Positions 35,177 through 44,520 are shown, counted from the first letter of the stretch. The stretch: DNA of 64,000 nt from Gemmata sp051859125 (GCF_051859125.1 NZ_JBHYGG010000013.1:1-64000), one strand, 5' to 3'. Made by a program: numbers and translations. The notes: generated by a model not told the origin, from the sequence alone.

Positions 35177-36031
35177 TCAGTCGAACACCACGGTCTTGCG
35201 GTCGTAGACGAGGATGCGGTGGTCGATGTGCCACCGCACGGCCCGCGACAGCACCACCTTCTCCAGGTCGCGGCCCTTCTCCAGCAGGTCTTCGAGCCCG
35301 TCGCGGTGCGAGATGCGGACCACGTCCTGCTCGATGATCGGCCCCTCGTCGAGGTCCTCGGTGGCGTAGTGGCTCGTCGCGCCGATGAGCTTCACGCCCC
35401 GCTCGAACGCCCGGTGGTACGGCTTCGCGCCCATGAACGCCGGGAGGAACGAGTGGTGGACGTTGATGACCCGCTGCGGGTACCGGGCCACGAACTCCTT
35501 CGAGAGGACCTGCATGTACCGGGCCATCACGACGAGGTCGATCTTCTCGGCCGCGAGCAGGTCGAGCTGAGCCCGCTCGGCCGCCTCCTTCCCGGCGGCG
35601 GTCACCGGGATGTGGTGGAACGGGACGTCGTAGAACGTGCCCCACTTCTCGGCGTCCGGGTGGTTGGCCACGATCAGTGGAATGTCGCACTCCAGCTCGC
35701 CGGTCTTGTGGCGGTAGAGCAGGTCCATCAGGCAGTGGTCGTACTTGGAGACGAACAGCGCGACGCGGATCGGCTGGTCGGACCGCTCCAGCCGCCACCG
35801 CATCTCGAACCGGTCGGCGAGCGGCGCGAACCGCCGGGGGAACTCCGCGAGGTCGAGCGCGAACCCGTCGAGCGACCACTCGACGCGCATCAGGAACAGG
35901 CTCCGCTCCGCGTCCTGGTGCTGGTCCGCGTGGAGGATGTTCGCGTCGTGCTTGTACAGGAACTCCGCGACCGTGGCGACGATGCCCTTGCGGTCCGGAC
36001 AGGTGATGAGCAAGACGGCGGAGTTCTTCAT
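35177..36031 (-). CDS. purU: Formyltetrahydrofolate deformylase
   Basis: A 284-residue protein. The N-terminal ACT domain starts with VLLITCPDRKGIVATVAEFL; the C-terminal formyltransferase-like domain has VANHPDAEKWGTFYDVPFHHIP, MARYMQVLSKEF, INVHHSFLPAFMGAKPYHRA and TSHYATEDLDEGPIIEQ with the catalytic Asn/His/Asp set. PurU hydrolyses 10-formyl-tetrahydrofolate to formate and tetrahydrofolate, balancing C1 pools with purine synthesis. It appears to lead a three-gene operon with the PhyH and M24 genes. Confidence 0.95.
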   Translation of the reverse strand: MKNSAVLLITCPDRKGIVATVAEFLYKHDANILHADQHQDAERSLFLMRVEWSLDGFALDLAEFPRRFAPLADRFEMRWRLERSDQPIRVALFVSKYDHCLMDLLYRHKTGELECDIPLIVANHPDAEKWGTFYDVPFHHIPVTAAGKEAAERAQLDLLAAEKIDLVVMARYMQVLSKEFVARYPQRVINVHHSFLPAFMGAKPYHRAFERGVKLIGATSHYATEDLDEGPIIEQDVVRISHRDGLEDLLEKGRDLEKVVLSRAVRWHIDHRILVYDRKTVVFD

Positions 36032-36132
36032 CGGAATAACGTGCAGTGGACAGTGGAAAGTGGGCAGTCAGCAGTTTAGGACGCGGGCCGCGGCACTGCC
36101 GCTCTTTCCGCTGTTCACTGCCCGGGACCCAC

Positions 36133-38640
36133 TCACTCAACGAGTCCCGCCCCGAAGGCGTCTTCCTCGTCGGACGTCAGGCCGGCCGGCGACGCGGGCT
36201 GCTCGGGAACGGTCGCCGTCACCGCTTTCGCGTGCTCCTCCCCCTCGACCACGTCCGCCGCGTGCGCCTTCTTGATCGCCTCCTCGGTGCTGGTCGGGTC
36301 CACGGTGCGGCAGATGTCGGTGAGCTTGTCGGCGATCTCCTTCAGGTCGGCCTTCCACACGGCGTCCTCGACGCCCGGCGGTGTGAGTTGCTCGAACTCC
36401 TCGGTGAGCAGGATCAACCGCAGCAGGTGCCGGAAGATCAGCCCCTCCTGCTTGGTGAGGTCCTTGGTGGTGACGAACGTGTTGAAGTTGCCGTAGTTCA
36501 GCACCTCGCCGGCGGCCCACACCGCGGTCGTGTTGAAGTCGGACACCTCGGGGTACTGCGCGTCGAACAGCATCCGGGCCTTCTCGGCCAGCAGCGGCGG
36601 CCGCTCGTCCCACGGGACGTACTCTTCCTCCTCTTCCTCCTCGCCGGGCACGGCGGGCGGCTTCGCGGTGATGAGCCCGCGGTTGACGAGGTCCGGGTCG
36701 AGCTTCTCGGTCTGGAGCGGGCCGGGGCTGAGGTCCCACGGCACGCGAACGAACTTCAGCAGCGGCCGCGGGAGTTCGAGCACGCTCTCGAGGAGCTGGA
36801 GCCGCTCCTCGCGGCTCGCGGTCGCCATGAGGTCGACGAGGTACGCGCCGTACAGCGGGTGGCACGCCCGAAACACGAGGAGCTTGTCGAGCGCGTCCGT
36901 GGGCGTGGCGGTGAGGGGAACGTACTCCGGGCGCACCGGTGCAGCGGGGGGCGTGAGCCCCCCGAGGTTCGGCACCAGCGACGCATTCGTGGTGCTTGCG
37001 CCCCCCGCTCGCCCGGGTGTGGCGTCAAAGAAGAGCCCCTTTGTCGGGGTCGCCGCTGCCGGCGGCGGCGCAGGAGCGGCCGACTCGCGGGGGCCGCTCG
37101 CCGCGGGCACCGTCTCCTCGGGCGGGGGCGGGTCGAGGACGACGAACCCCTTGTTGTGGAGCGTCGTGAGCATCCGGTTGAGTTGCTTCAGCCCGGCCTC
37201 GATCCGCGGCTGGTCGAGGAGCCGCTTGCGGACCACGCTGCGGATCTTCTCGACGTCGGGCGAGACCTTGAGCAGGTACGCGAGCAGCCGCCACGGGAGC
37301 GGCCCCTTGCTGTAGAGCCGGGCCGGGGCCGCGTTCTGGAGCCGCTCGAAGTCGGTCTCGGTCCAGTACTTCTTCTGCGAGTTCCGCGCCGGCTTCTTCT
37401 TCAGGAGGGCCTTCTTCGCTTTGAGCAGCCCCGGGTCCTTCGTGTTCTCGGGGATCTGGTCGTACTGCTGCTTCCAGCGGTTGATGCGGACGTCGTCCTC
37501 GTGCGGGTACGCGAAGACGAACCCTTCCGTGTCGAACTGCGGGCGGCCGGCGCGGCCGAAGATCTGGTGCGCCGAACTCGGGTCGATCAGCTTCTCCTTG
37601 CCGAACGGCCCCTTCACGAGACTGGTGACCACCACCGAGCGGGCCGGGAGGTTGATCCCCGCCGCGAGCGTCTCGGTGCAGAGCGCGACCGAGAGCAGCT
37701 TCTTCTCGAACAGTTCCTCGACCACGCGGCGGTACTTCGGCAGCAGCCCCGCGTGGTGGACCCCGACCCCGCGGCGGAGCATCTGCTTGAGCTTCGGCCC
37801 GACGCCCATCGGCCACTCGAGCAGGTCGCACTCCTTGTTGAGCGCCGCCTTCTGGGCCGGGCTCATCAGGTCGAGCCCCTTGAGCTGCTCGGCGACGCTC
37901 CAGCACTCGTCGCGGTTGAACGCGAAGACCAGCGCCGGGGTCTTGCGGGTCGCGTCGTCCCCCTTGGCGATGTCCACGAGGAGCTCGTTGAGGAACTGGT
38001 CGGGCACCCAGCGGTACGTCAGCGGGATCTTCCGCTCGCGGCCCTCGACGAGTTCGAGCTTCCGCCCGTGGACGCGGTCGAGCCAACTGATGAACTCGAC
38101 CGAGTTGCCGACGGTCGCCGACAGCAGCAGCAGCCGGACGTGCTTCGGGAGCATGTTCAGCGACAGCTCCCAGACGATGCCGCGCTCGGGGTCGGCGAAG
38201 CTGTGGAACTCGTCCATCACGACCGCGGAGACGTGCGAGAAGTCGTAGCCGTCGGCGTGGAGCAGCCGGTTCAGCAGGATCTCGGCGACGACGATGAGCA
38301 CGCGGGCGTTCGGGTTCACCTTGCGGTTCCCGGTCACGAGCCCCACGTCCTCGGCCCGGAACCCCCACCGCACGGCCTGGACCTGCATCTCGGCGAACTT
38401 CTGCTCGGTCAGCGCGATCAGCGGCGTGGTGTAGTACGCGACCGTGTTCGTGTGCAGCGCCTCGTACAGCGCCGCATGGGCGATGAGCGTCTTCCCGGTG
38501 CCGGTCGGCGCGCACACGAGCACCCCCTGCTCGGCGGTGAACCACGCGAGCAGGGCCTCCTCCTGCACCGGGTACGGCGGGTACGGGAGCTGGTCGAGGT
38601 ACTTCGACGCGAGTTCGGAGCGCTGGTCGGCCGGGGTCAT
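36133..38640 (-). CDS. Ski2-like DExH-box helicase
   Basis: An 835-residue superfamily 2 helicase. It has motif I APTGTGKT, motif Ia YYTTPLIALTEQKF, motif II MDEFH (DExH), motif III SAT, motif IV region PALVFAFNRDEC and motif VI QIFGRAGRPQFD, with HHAGLLPKYRRVVEELF, which is typical of Ski2/Mtr4-like RNA helicases. A Pro/Ala-rich linker at about 510-560 separates the helicase core from a C-terminal helical domain. It likely unwinds RNA or DNA with ATP; the role in planctomycetes is not known. GAGG lies about 10 bases before the ATG. Confidence 0.92.
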   Translation of the reverse strand: MTPADQRSELASKYLDQLPYPPYPVQEEALLAWFTAEQGVLVCAPTGTGKTLIAHAALYEALHTNTVAYYTTPLIALTEQKFAEMQVQAVRWGFRAEDVGLVTGNRKVNPNARVLIVVAEILLNRLLHADGYDFSHVSAVVMDEFHSFADPERGIVWELSLNMLPKHVRLLLLSATVGNSVEFISWLDRVHGRKLELVEGRERKIPLTYRWVPDQFLNELLVDIAKGDDATRKTPALVFAFNRDECWSVAEQLKGLDLMSPAQKAALNKECDLLEWPMGVGPKLKQMLRRGVGVHHAGLLPKYRRVVEELFEKKLLSVALCTETLAAGINLPARSVVVTSLVKGPFGKEKLIDPSSAHQIFGRAGRPQFDTEGFVFAYPHEDDVRINRWKQQYDQIPENTKDPGLLKAKKALLKKKPARNSQKKYWTETDFERLQNAAPARLYSKGPLPWRLLAYLLKVSPDVEKIRSVVRKRLLDQPRIEAGLKQLNRMLTTLHNKGFVVLDPPPPEETVPAASGPRESAAPAPPPAAATPTKGLFFDATPGRAGGASTTNASLVPNLGGLTPPAAPVRPEYVPLTATPTDALDKLLVFRACHPLYGAYLVDLMATASREERLQLLESVLELPRPLLKFVRVPWDLSPGPLQTEKLDPDLVNRGLITAKPPAVPGEEEEEEEYVPWDERPPLLAEKARMLFDAQYPEVSDFNTTAVWAAGEVLNYGNFNTFVTTKDLTKQEGLIFRHLLRLILLTEEFEQLTPPGVEDAVWKADLKEIADKLTDICRTVDPTSTEEAIKKAHAADVVEGEEHAKAVTATVPEQPASPAGLTSDEEDAFGAGLVE

Positions 38641-38718
38641 GGCGGGGCCTCGGGTGAGTGGTCAATCTACCACATCACGTCGCGTCCGGGTCGGGCGGTC
38701 GACGGGGGCGGGGAAACG

Positions 38719-38750
38719 CGAGGGCGGCAGCCGACCGGCTGCCGCCCTCG
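38719..38750 (-). terminator. Intrinsic-type terminator after the zinc-ribbon gene
   Basis: CGAGGGCGGCAGCC (38719-38732) pairs perfectly with GGCTGCCGCCCTCG (38737-38750) around a 4-base loop. On the minus strand the stem is followed by CGTTTCCCC. It lies 19 bases after the stop of the gene ending at 38769. The T run is short, but the stem is very stable. Confidence 0.65.
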
Positions 38751-38768
38751 TTCCGCGCCGGGCGCGGC

Positions 38769-40583
38769 TCAGAAGTTCTGGATGTCGGCCCGCGAGAACT
38801 CCACGCCGATGACCGCCGTGACCGGGATGCTCCGGCCCTTGTACTCGACGGGGGTGCGCCGGACCTGGACGCGCCACACGATCTTGTCGCCGCCCTTTTT
38901 GATTTCGGGTATCAGCTTGGCGTCCGTCGTGGCACAGACGCTGTACTCGCGGGTTTCCCCGGGCTTGAGCGGCTCGCTGTCCTTCTCCTGGTCCTTCTCG
39001 TACATCCGTGCCCCGGACTTACTGGGCCACACGATCGGGCCGCCGGTAAACTCCTTCGTGCCGAGGACGAGCCGCGTCGCCGGGGCGTCGGGGGCGCTCG
39101 GCTTGCGGCTGAACGCCGGGTCGAGTGGGCAGAACGGCACGTCCGAGGTGTTCTTGATCTTCAACCGCAGAACGAGTGTCGAGTCGCTCCGACCCCCCGG
39201 CGACTTCTGGCCGCTCTTGTCGACGGTGATCATGTCCAACTGCCGCCGCTCGACCTTGACCGGTTCGATCTCCAGGCCGCCCACGTCCACCTTCCCGGAC
39301 GGGAGCTGAGCCACGAGGTTCGGGGGGAGCGGGCCGTCGACCTTGAACTTGTACAGGCTGACTTTCTTCCGCTGTGCCGGGTCGAACTCGCCCATGGTGT
39401 CCGGGATCGATTCGAGCGGGTGGCCCGGGGGCGCGTCGCCGCCCTTGAAGAAGAGGCCGTAGAGCGCGAGCAGGGTCATCAGCGCGGCGTACCCGGCGAG
39501 GCCGTAGACGACCGCCTTCGGGATGCCGCCCGACGCAGGCGCGGCCGCCGCCTTGCCGCGCTGCGGGCGCGGCTGGGCCTTCGCCGCGTCACGGTCGTCG
39601 TCCTGTCGGGCCGCGTGCTGCGAGCCGCTCGCGGGTGCGGAGAACGGCGACGCCGCCGGGGCTGGGTACGGCTGAGGCTGCGGGGCCGGCGACGGGTACT
39701 GCTGGTGCGCGGGTGCGGGGTACGGTTGCGGGGCCGGCGACGGGTACGCCGGGGCCGTCTGGAACGGTTGAGCGCCCTGCGATTCGACCCCCGCCCATGG
39801 GTTACTCGGTGCCGGGGCCGACGGGGCGGGCGCCGGTGCCGGAACCACGGCCGGCCGGACGTGCTGCGGGGGCGGCGGGGGCGGTGCCGGTGCCGGGCCG
39901 TCGAAACCGCCGAACGGGTTCACGTCGAGCGCCGTTGCGTGGAGCCCCTGCGGGCTGGCCGCGGGCGCGGGCACGTGTACGGGGGCCGGCACGACACCGG
40001 GCTGCGGCGCGGGTGCCGCGTGGGCAGCGGGCTCGAAGGAGAACGGGTTCCCGTTCTGGGCCGCGGCGGGGGCCGGCGCGTACGGCTGCGGCACGTGAAC
40101 CGGTGCGGGCTGGGGCGGGGGTGCCGCGTAGGGCTGCGGCGCGCCGTACGGCGAGGGCGGCGGGCCGTAGGCCGGGGGAGAGCCGTAGGGCGACGGGCCG
40201 GGGTTCAGGTCCGGGAGCCGCGGGACCGGCATCCGGTTGAATCCCTGGGAGCCGAACACCTCGTCGTCCGACTCGTCGGGCTCGCTCAGGATGCTATCGG
40301 CCGCCTCCTTCGGCATGATGTTGAACATCGGTTCGGGCATCGGCGGCAGGTGCGGGAGCGCCGGCGAAGGTGCCTGTTGCGGGGCCGGGGCGGGCACCGG
40401 CTGTGGCGCGACCTGCGGCGGCGGGGCGGCCGGCCCGCCCCCGGGTGCGCCCCCCGGCGTCGCCGGGGCCAGGACGACCTGCTTGCAGTGCGGGCACCGA
40501 ACGTGCTTGCCGAGGAGTTCGATCCCGACGCCCATTCGGCGGCCGCAGAAGGGGCACGGAAACGTCTGTGTTTGCGATGACAT
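38769..40583 (-). CDS. Zinc-ribbon protein with long Pro/Ala-rich linker and C-terminal membrane-anchored domain
   Basis: A 604-residue protein. The N-terminus is a zinc ribbon with C10/C13 and C30/C33 (CPFC and CPHC), of the type often fused to membrane proteins in this group. Residues about 38-330 are very rich in Pro, Ala, Gln and Tyr (repeating PYAAPPPQPAP-like units). One transmembrane segment lies at about 363-383 (VYGLAGYAALMTLLALYGLF), followed by a 220-residue extracytoplasmic beta-rich domain (LEIEPVKVERRQLDM, LVLRLKIKNTSDVPF). Its organisation suggests a membrane sensor or scaffold; no function is known. Confidence 0.82.
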   Translation of the reverse strand: MSSQTQTFPCPFCGRRMGVGIELLGKHVRCPHCKQVVLAPATPGGAPGGGPAAPPPQVAPQPVPAPAPQQAPSPALPHLPPMPEPMFNIMPKEAADSILSEPDESDDEVFGSQGFNRMPVPRLPDLNPGPSPYGSPPAYGPPPSPYGAPQPYAAPPPQPAPVHVPQPYAPAPAAAQNGNPFSFEPAAHAAPAPQPGVVPAPVHVPAPAASPQGLHATALDVNPFGGFDGPAPAPPPPPPQHVRPAVVPAPAPAPSAPAPSNPWAGVESQGAQPFQTAPAYPSPAPQPYPAPAHQQYPSPAPQPQPYPAPAASPFSAPASGSQHAARQDDDRDAAKAQPRPQRGKAAAAPASGGIPKAVVYGLAGYAALMTLLALYGLFFKGGDAPPGHPLESIPDTMGEFDPAQRKKVSLYKFKVDGPLPPNLVAQLPSGKVDVGGLEIEPVKVERRQLDMITVDKSGQKSPGGRSDSTLVLRLKIKNTSDVPFCPLDPAFSRKPSAPDAPATRLVLGTKEFTGGPIVWPSKSGARMYEKDQEKDSEPLKPGETREYSVCATTDAKLIPEIKKGGDKIVWRVQVRRTPVEYKGRSIPVTAVIGVEFSRADIQNF

Positions 40584-40761
40584 CGGGGTGGGGAGTTGGG
40601 GCCAGACCCTTCATCCGCGGTGGGCCGGTGGGTCGGTGGGTCGAAGTCGGTACGCCGGAAGGATGTATCTTAACTCGTCTTTTCACAAACACCAGAACGC
40701 ACTGGGTGCGGCTCGCGTTTTGGACATTTGAGCGAGCGGGGGTCGAGTAGTCCAGGTGCCC

Positions 40762-40835
40762 GGCGAGCCGGGAGCGTCAGTGACCGGGGGTGGGCGCTCC
40801 ACCAGAACTCCGGTCGCTGACGCTCCCGGCTTGCC
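40762..40835. repeat. Inverted repeat, family B, copy 1
   Basis: Arms GGCGAGCCGGGAGCGTCAG... (40762-40789) and its near complement (40808-40835) enclose an 18-base loop. It lies 31 bases after the stop of the SpoIIE-type gene (minus strand). The downstream ACGATCCCTGGCGC is shared with copy 2 at 52844. The rest of the 282-bp gap up to 40865 shows nothing else. Confidence 0.85.
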
Positions 40836-40865
40836 ACGATCCCTGGCGCTTCCACCGACTCCCGA

Positions 40866-42164
40866 TCACGCCCGGCGGACCACCACGAGGGTCCGGTCGT
40901 CTGCGACCGGAACGCCCTGGGTGAACCCGTTGAACCCCCGGAGGATGGCCCGCAGCAGCTCCTCGGCCGACTCGGCCGGCCCGTCGGTGGTCGCGTCCAG
41001 GCGGTCCGGGCCGAACACGTCGCCCTCGGCGTTCACGGCCTCGATGACGCCGTCGGTGAAGAACACGACCCGGTCGCCGGCGCGCAGCGGCACCACCTGC
41101 TCGGGGTACCGCTCGTCCGGCTTGATCCCCAGCGGCAGGGACTGCGCGCGGTTCAGGACCACCCGCGACCCGTCGGCGGCCCGCACCAGCCGGGGCGGGT
41201 TGTGCCCGGCACTGGCGTACGAGAGCGTCCGGGCGGCGGGGTCGAACACCGCGTAGAACGCCGTCATGAAGGTCCCGGTCTGCCGCGTGTACCGCTTGGT
41301 CATGTGGGCGTTCAGGTGCGTCAGCAGCGCGGCCGGCCGGACCGGCGGGTCCGGCAGCGTGTGCGCGATGCTGTGCGCGATCGCCATCATCACGGCCGCC
41401 GGCGCGCCGTGCCCGCTCGCGTCGGCGACCAGGACGCCGAGCTTGCCCTCGGGCAGCGGGAAGAAGTCGTAGTAGTCGCCGCCCGCCCGCTTGGCCGTCT
41501 GGTAGTGGACGGCGACGTCGAGGCCCGGCACGCGGGGGACCGACGGCGGCAGCAGCGACTTCTGGATGTCGGCGACCGTGCGCAGTTCGTAATCGACCGC
41601 CTCGTAGGCTTCCTTGACGGCCTGCGACAGCACGAGCGTCTGCGTGGCCCGCCCGAACAGGTTGCTCAGCAGCACCAGGTCGGCGATGCGGTCGCGGGGG
41701 AACGCGTCCGGCTCCTCGCGGGCCAGTACGACGACGCTCTGCGCGACCCCCTGGTCGAAGTGCGGCAGGGCCAGGACCGACCGCTGGCCGTCGAGGTACG
41801 CCAGGGCCGGGTCGTCGCGGTCGAGCGTCACGTCCCCGAGGAGGCGGGGCTGGTCGGCGTACACCAACTCGGCAAGCAGCCCGCCCTCGTGGACCGGCAG
41901 CCGCTGCCAGTCCTTCCACGGGTTCACCGGGTCGCGCCACAGGTTGAACCGGGTCACGCGGAACTGCGGCGCGGCGAGCCCGCGGCGCGACACGGTGAGC
42001 TGCCGGCTGACCGGGAACAGTTGCGCCATCCGGCGCGCGAAGACGGCGTACATCTCCTGCGGGTCGGTGTACCGGCTCAGCTCGCGCATGACCTCGACGC
42101 TGGCCGCGAGCCGGGCGCGCCAGTTCCGGGGTTCGGTCTCGAAGAAGTCGGGTGCCACGGCCAT
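40866..42164 (-). CDS. GAF-SpoIIE type PP2C serine phosphatase
   Basis: A 432-residue protein. Residues about 15-180 look like a GAF sensor domain; a helical linker (about 185-215) leads into a PP2C/SpoIIE (RsbU-like) phosphatase domain. The metal-binding motifs are KRAGGDYYDFF, VLVADASGHGAPAAVMMA, LSYASAGHNPPRLV and VVFFTDGVIEAVNAEGDVFG. Such proteins dephosphorylate anti-anti-sigma factors or other Ser/Thr targets. Of two nearby ATGs, 42164 is chosen because GGAGG ends 6 bases before it, while 42170 has no spacing. The neighbourhood has no partner anti-sigma gene. Confidence 0.92.
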   Translation of the reverse strand: MAVAPDFFETEPRNWRARLAASVEVMRELSRYTDPQEMYAVFARRMAQLFPVSRQLTVSRRGLAAPQFRVTRFNLWRDPVNPWKDWQRLPVHEGGLLAELVYADQPRLLGDVTLDRDDPALAYLDGQRSVLALPHFDQGVAQSVVVLAREEPDAFPRDRIADLVLLSNLFGRATQTLVLSQAVKEAYEAVDYELRTVADIQKSLLPPSVPRVPGLDVAVHYQTAKRAGGDYYDFFPLPEGKLGVLVADASGHGAPAAVMMAIAHSIAHTLPDPPVRPAALLTHLNAHMTKRYTRQTGTFMTAFYAVFDPAARTLSYASAGHNPPRLVRAADGSRVVLNRAQSLPLGIKPDERYPEQVVPLRAGDRVVFFTDGVIEAVNAEGDVFGPDRLDATTDGPAESAEELLRAILRGFNGFTQGVPVADDRTLVVVRRA

Positions 42165-42571
42165 GGGCATCCTCCGCGGCGTGAACGTGGGCAATCCGTT
42201 GGGGCCGCCTGACAGGTGCCCCCAGTAGACCCGTGATCGCCGCCGAACGCAACCACTCGTCGCGGTTTTTCGCGCGCTCCCGACCCGCCCGCGGGCCGCC
42301 CCTCTCATCATTGGTTTGGCGCGCCCGCGCCACCCGTCGCCGATGAACTCCGATTTCGCCAAATCAACCTAATTCTTGCGGACAAATTTGTATCAGATCG
42401 ACTGCGTCGCGTTGCAATCTTCGATCAGGTAGCGTGTTACGCGCCACGTCTGCTGAACTGGCCGCCAGGCCCGACGCTTGGAAAAGTCCGGACGAACTTC
42501 CCGAACGGGGCGTGTTGAGAGTGCTTGACCCGCGGTCCGAATCTGGGACGATGCGGGCGGAGGAACTCGCC
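42165..42571. other. Divergent intergenic region with an AT-rich patch
   Basis: This 407-bp gap separates two divergent genes. Around 42355-42440 it is distinctly AT-rich for this genome, with the palindrome ACAAATTTGT at 42382-42391. A possible plus-strand promoter is TTGCAA (42412-42417), 17 bases, TGTTAC (42435-42440). No reading frame in it looks coding. A regulator binding site is possible but unproven. Confidence 0.45.
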
Positions 42572-44482
42572 ATGCCCGCACGCCTCGCTCTCGCTCTGCT
42601 GTCCGCCGTCGCCGTCGCGCTCGCCGCCTGGTTCGCGGCCGGCGGCACCAAGCCCGCCGCTCCCCCGTCCTGGGAGCAACTCGAACCCGGCGTGTTCCGC
42701 ACGAAGGCGTCGCCGCACTCGTACGCGCTCGTCTCGGGCGACAAGGCGCTCCTCATCGACGCGGCCGCGCCGCCGGAGGCCGTTGCGGAACTCGGCGCGA
42801 GGTCGGTCGAGGTCGTGCTCCTGACGCACCACCACCGGGACGCTGCGGCGTTCGCCGCCGCGTACCGCACGAAGGGCCACCCGGTGCGCGCCCCGAAAGC
42901 TGCGGCCGAGTGGCTCACCCCCGAGGGCGTGGCGAAGTTCTGGAAGGACTCGATCCCGCTGCGGGGCTCGCGCACCGCGTACTTCGTGCTGCCCGCCGGC
43001 GTCGCGGGCGTCGATTGCACGCTCGACGAGAAGACCCCGGTCGCGTTCGGGAACTGGACGGTCACGCCGGTCGCGACGCCGGGCCACTCACGGGACCACC
43101 TCGCGTACCTGTGCGAGCCGGCCGACCCGAAAACGGCGTCGTTCCTGTTCTGCGGCGACGCGTTTTGCTCGCCGGGGAAGCTCTGGACGCCGTACACGAC
43201 CGACTGGGACCACTGGACCGACGTGGGCCTGAAGCCGGCGGCCGAGTCGCTGCGGAAGATGGCGAAGCTGAAGTTCACGCACCTGTGCCCGGCGCACGGG
43301 CCGGTGCTCTCGCAGGACATCGCCGCTTCGCTCGAAGCGACGGCCAAGCTGGTGGACGAGGCCGGGTTCCAGAAGAGTTTCGAGCGGTTCAGCAAGGACC
43401 GGCTCGGGAACCCGCCGAAGTACGAGTTCCTGGTCCCCAAGGAGCAGATCGCGAGCGGCGGCGACAAGCCGTGGTCGAAGGTGTCGGACCACGTCTGGAT
43501 CACCGGGAACACCTACGTCGTGAAGTCGTCCACGGGCACCGGCGTCTTCGTCCTCGACCCGTGGGGCCAGCGCTCTGCCGATCAGGTGGCGAAGCTCCAG
43601 AAGGACGAGAAGCTCGGCCCCGTCGAGTTGGTCGCGTTCAGCCACGCCCACTACGACCACTTCGACGGCATCCACGTCCTGAAGACCGGCGAGCCGCGGG
43701 AGGTGTGGTCGCTCGACCTCGTCGCGCTGCCGCTCAAGGAGCCGTTCCGGCTCCGGGCGCCGTTCCTCGACGAGCGACCGATCGCGTTCACCAAGGAACT
43801 GAAGGACGGCGAGAGCGCGACGTGGGGCGGGTACACGTTCAAGTTCCACCACCTGCCGGGCCAGTCGTGGTTCACGAGCGGCATCGAGGCGACGATCGAC
43901 GGGAAGCGGTGCGTGTTCACGGCCGACAACTTCTTCCACCAGGACCAGTTCAGCGGCACCGGCGGGTGGATGGGGCTGAACCGCAGCTCGCCCGCGGCCT
44001 ACGGCACGAGCGCCGCGAAGGTGCTCGACATCGCCCCCGAGTGGATTCTCGCCGAGCACGGCGGGCCGTACGCCTTCAGCAAGGAGGACTACGCCCGCCG
44101 CGTGAAGTGGGGCGAGGCCGCGGGGAAGGCGTGCGACGCGGTCTGCGTCAGCGGCGACCACCGGCGCGACTGGACCCCGCACCGCGTGAGCGTCGAGCCG
44201 GTGCTGACGCGGGCGAAGCCGGGCGACGAGATCACGCTTCAAGTGACGCTCTCGGAGTCGGGCCGCGACGACCCCGGCGCGACGGTCGTTCTCCAGGGCC
44301 GCGGCCTGTTCCCCGACCAGTCGGTGACGTTCCCTGCGGGAGCGAAGCAGACCAAGTCGGTGAAGGTGAAACTGCCCGCGGATCTCGCACCCGGGCTGCA
44401 GGTCTTCGCGGCCCGCACCGCCGACAAGACCGGCACCGACTTCGCCGACCCGTACTTCGCGGTCGACGCGGGCGGGAAGTGA
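42572..44482 (+). CDS. Exported protein with two tandem metallo-beta-lactamase domains
   Basis: A 636-residue protein with an N-terminal signal segment (about 5-24). The first metallo-beta-lactamase fold has H86xH88xD90, His172 (PGHS), Asp196 (CGDAF) and His242 (PAHGP), so all main ligands are present although the residue after Asp90 is not His. The second fold has the full HAHYDH (358-363), Asp452 and His496, but PGH is PGQ. A 100-residue beta-sandwich closes the protein (from about 530). The enzyme class covers hydrolases of many esters and thioesters; the substrate is unknown. ATG at 42572 has GGAGG about 9 bases upstream. Confidence 0.88.
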   Translation: MPARLALALLSAVAVALAAWFAAGGTKPAAPPSWEQLEPGVFRTKASPHSYALVSGDKALLIDAAAPPEAVAELGARSVEVVLLTHHHRDAAAFAAAYRTKGHPVRAPKAAAEWLTPEGVAKFWKDSIPLRGSRTAYFVLPAGVAGVDCTLDEKTPVAFGNWTVTPVATPGHSRDHLAYLCEPADPKTASFLFCGDAFCSPGKLWTPYTTDWDHWTDVGLKPAAESLRKMAKLKFTHLCPAHGPVLSQDIAASLEATAKLVDEAGFQKSFERFSKDRLGNPPKYEFLVPKEQIASGGDKPWSKVSDHVWITGNTYVVKSSTGTGVFVLDPWGQRSADQVAKLQKDEKLGPVELVAFSHAHYDHFDGIHVLKTGEPREVWSLDLVALPLKEPFRLRAPFLDERPIAFTKELKDGESATWGGYTFKFHHLPGQSWFTSGIEATIDGKRCVFTADNFFHQDQFSGTGGWMGLNRSSPAAYGTSAAKVLDIAPEWILAEHGGPYAFSKEDYARRVKWGEAAGKACDAVCVSGDHRRDWTPHRVSVEPVLTRAKPGDEITLQVTLSESGRDDPGATVVLQGRGLFPDQSVTFPAGAKQTKSVKVKLPADLAPGLQVFAARTADKTGTDFADPYFAVDAGGK

Positions 44483-44514
44483 GGGGGGCGCTGGTCCGGG
44501 CGGCCGCGTGCGGG

Positions 44515-44520
44515 TATAAC
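44515..44520 (+). promoter_or_regulatory. Candidate -10 box (TATAAC)
   Basis: TATAAC matches the -10 consensus at five of six positions, 35 bases before the GTG start at 44556, in an otherwise GC-only gap. No -35 box is evident. Confidence 0.35.

Noticed and set aside
36046..39309. Plus-strand frame of over 1000 codons
   Set aside because: It is antisense to the helicase and zinc-ribbon genes; the composition is of shadow type.
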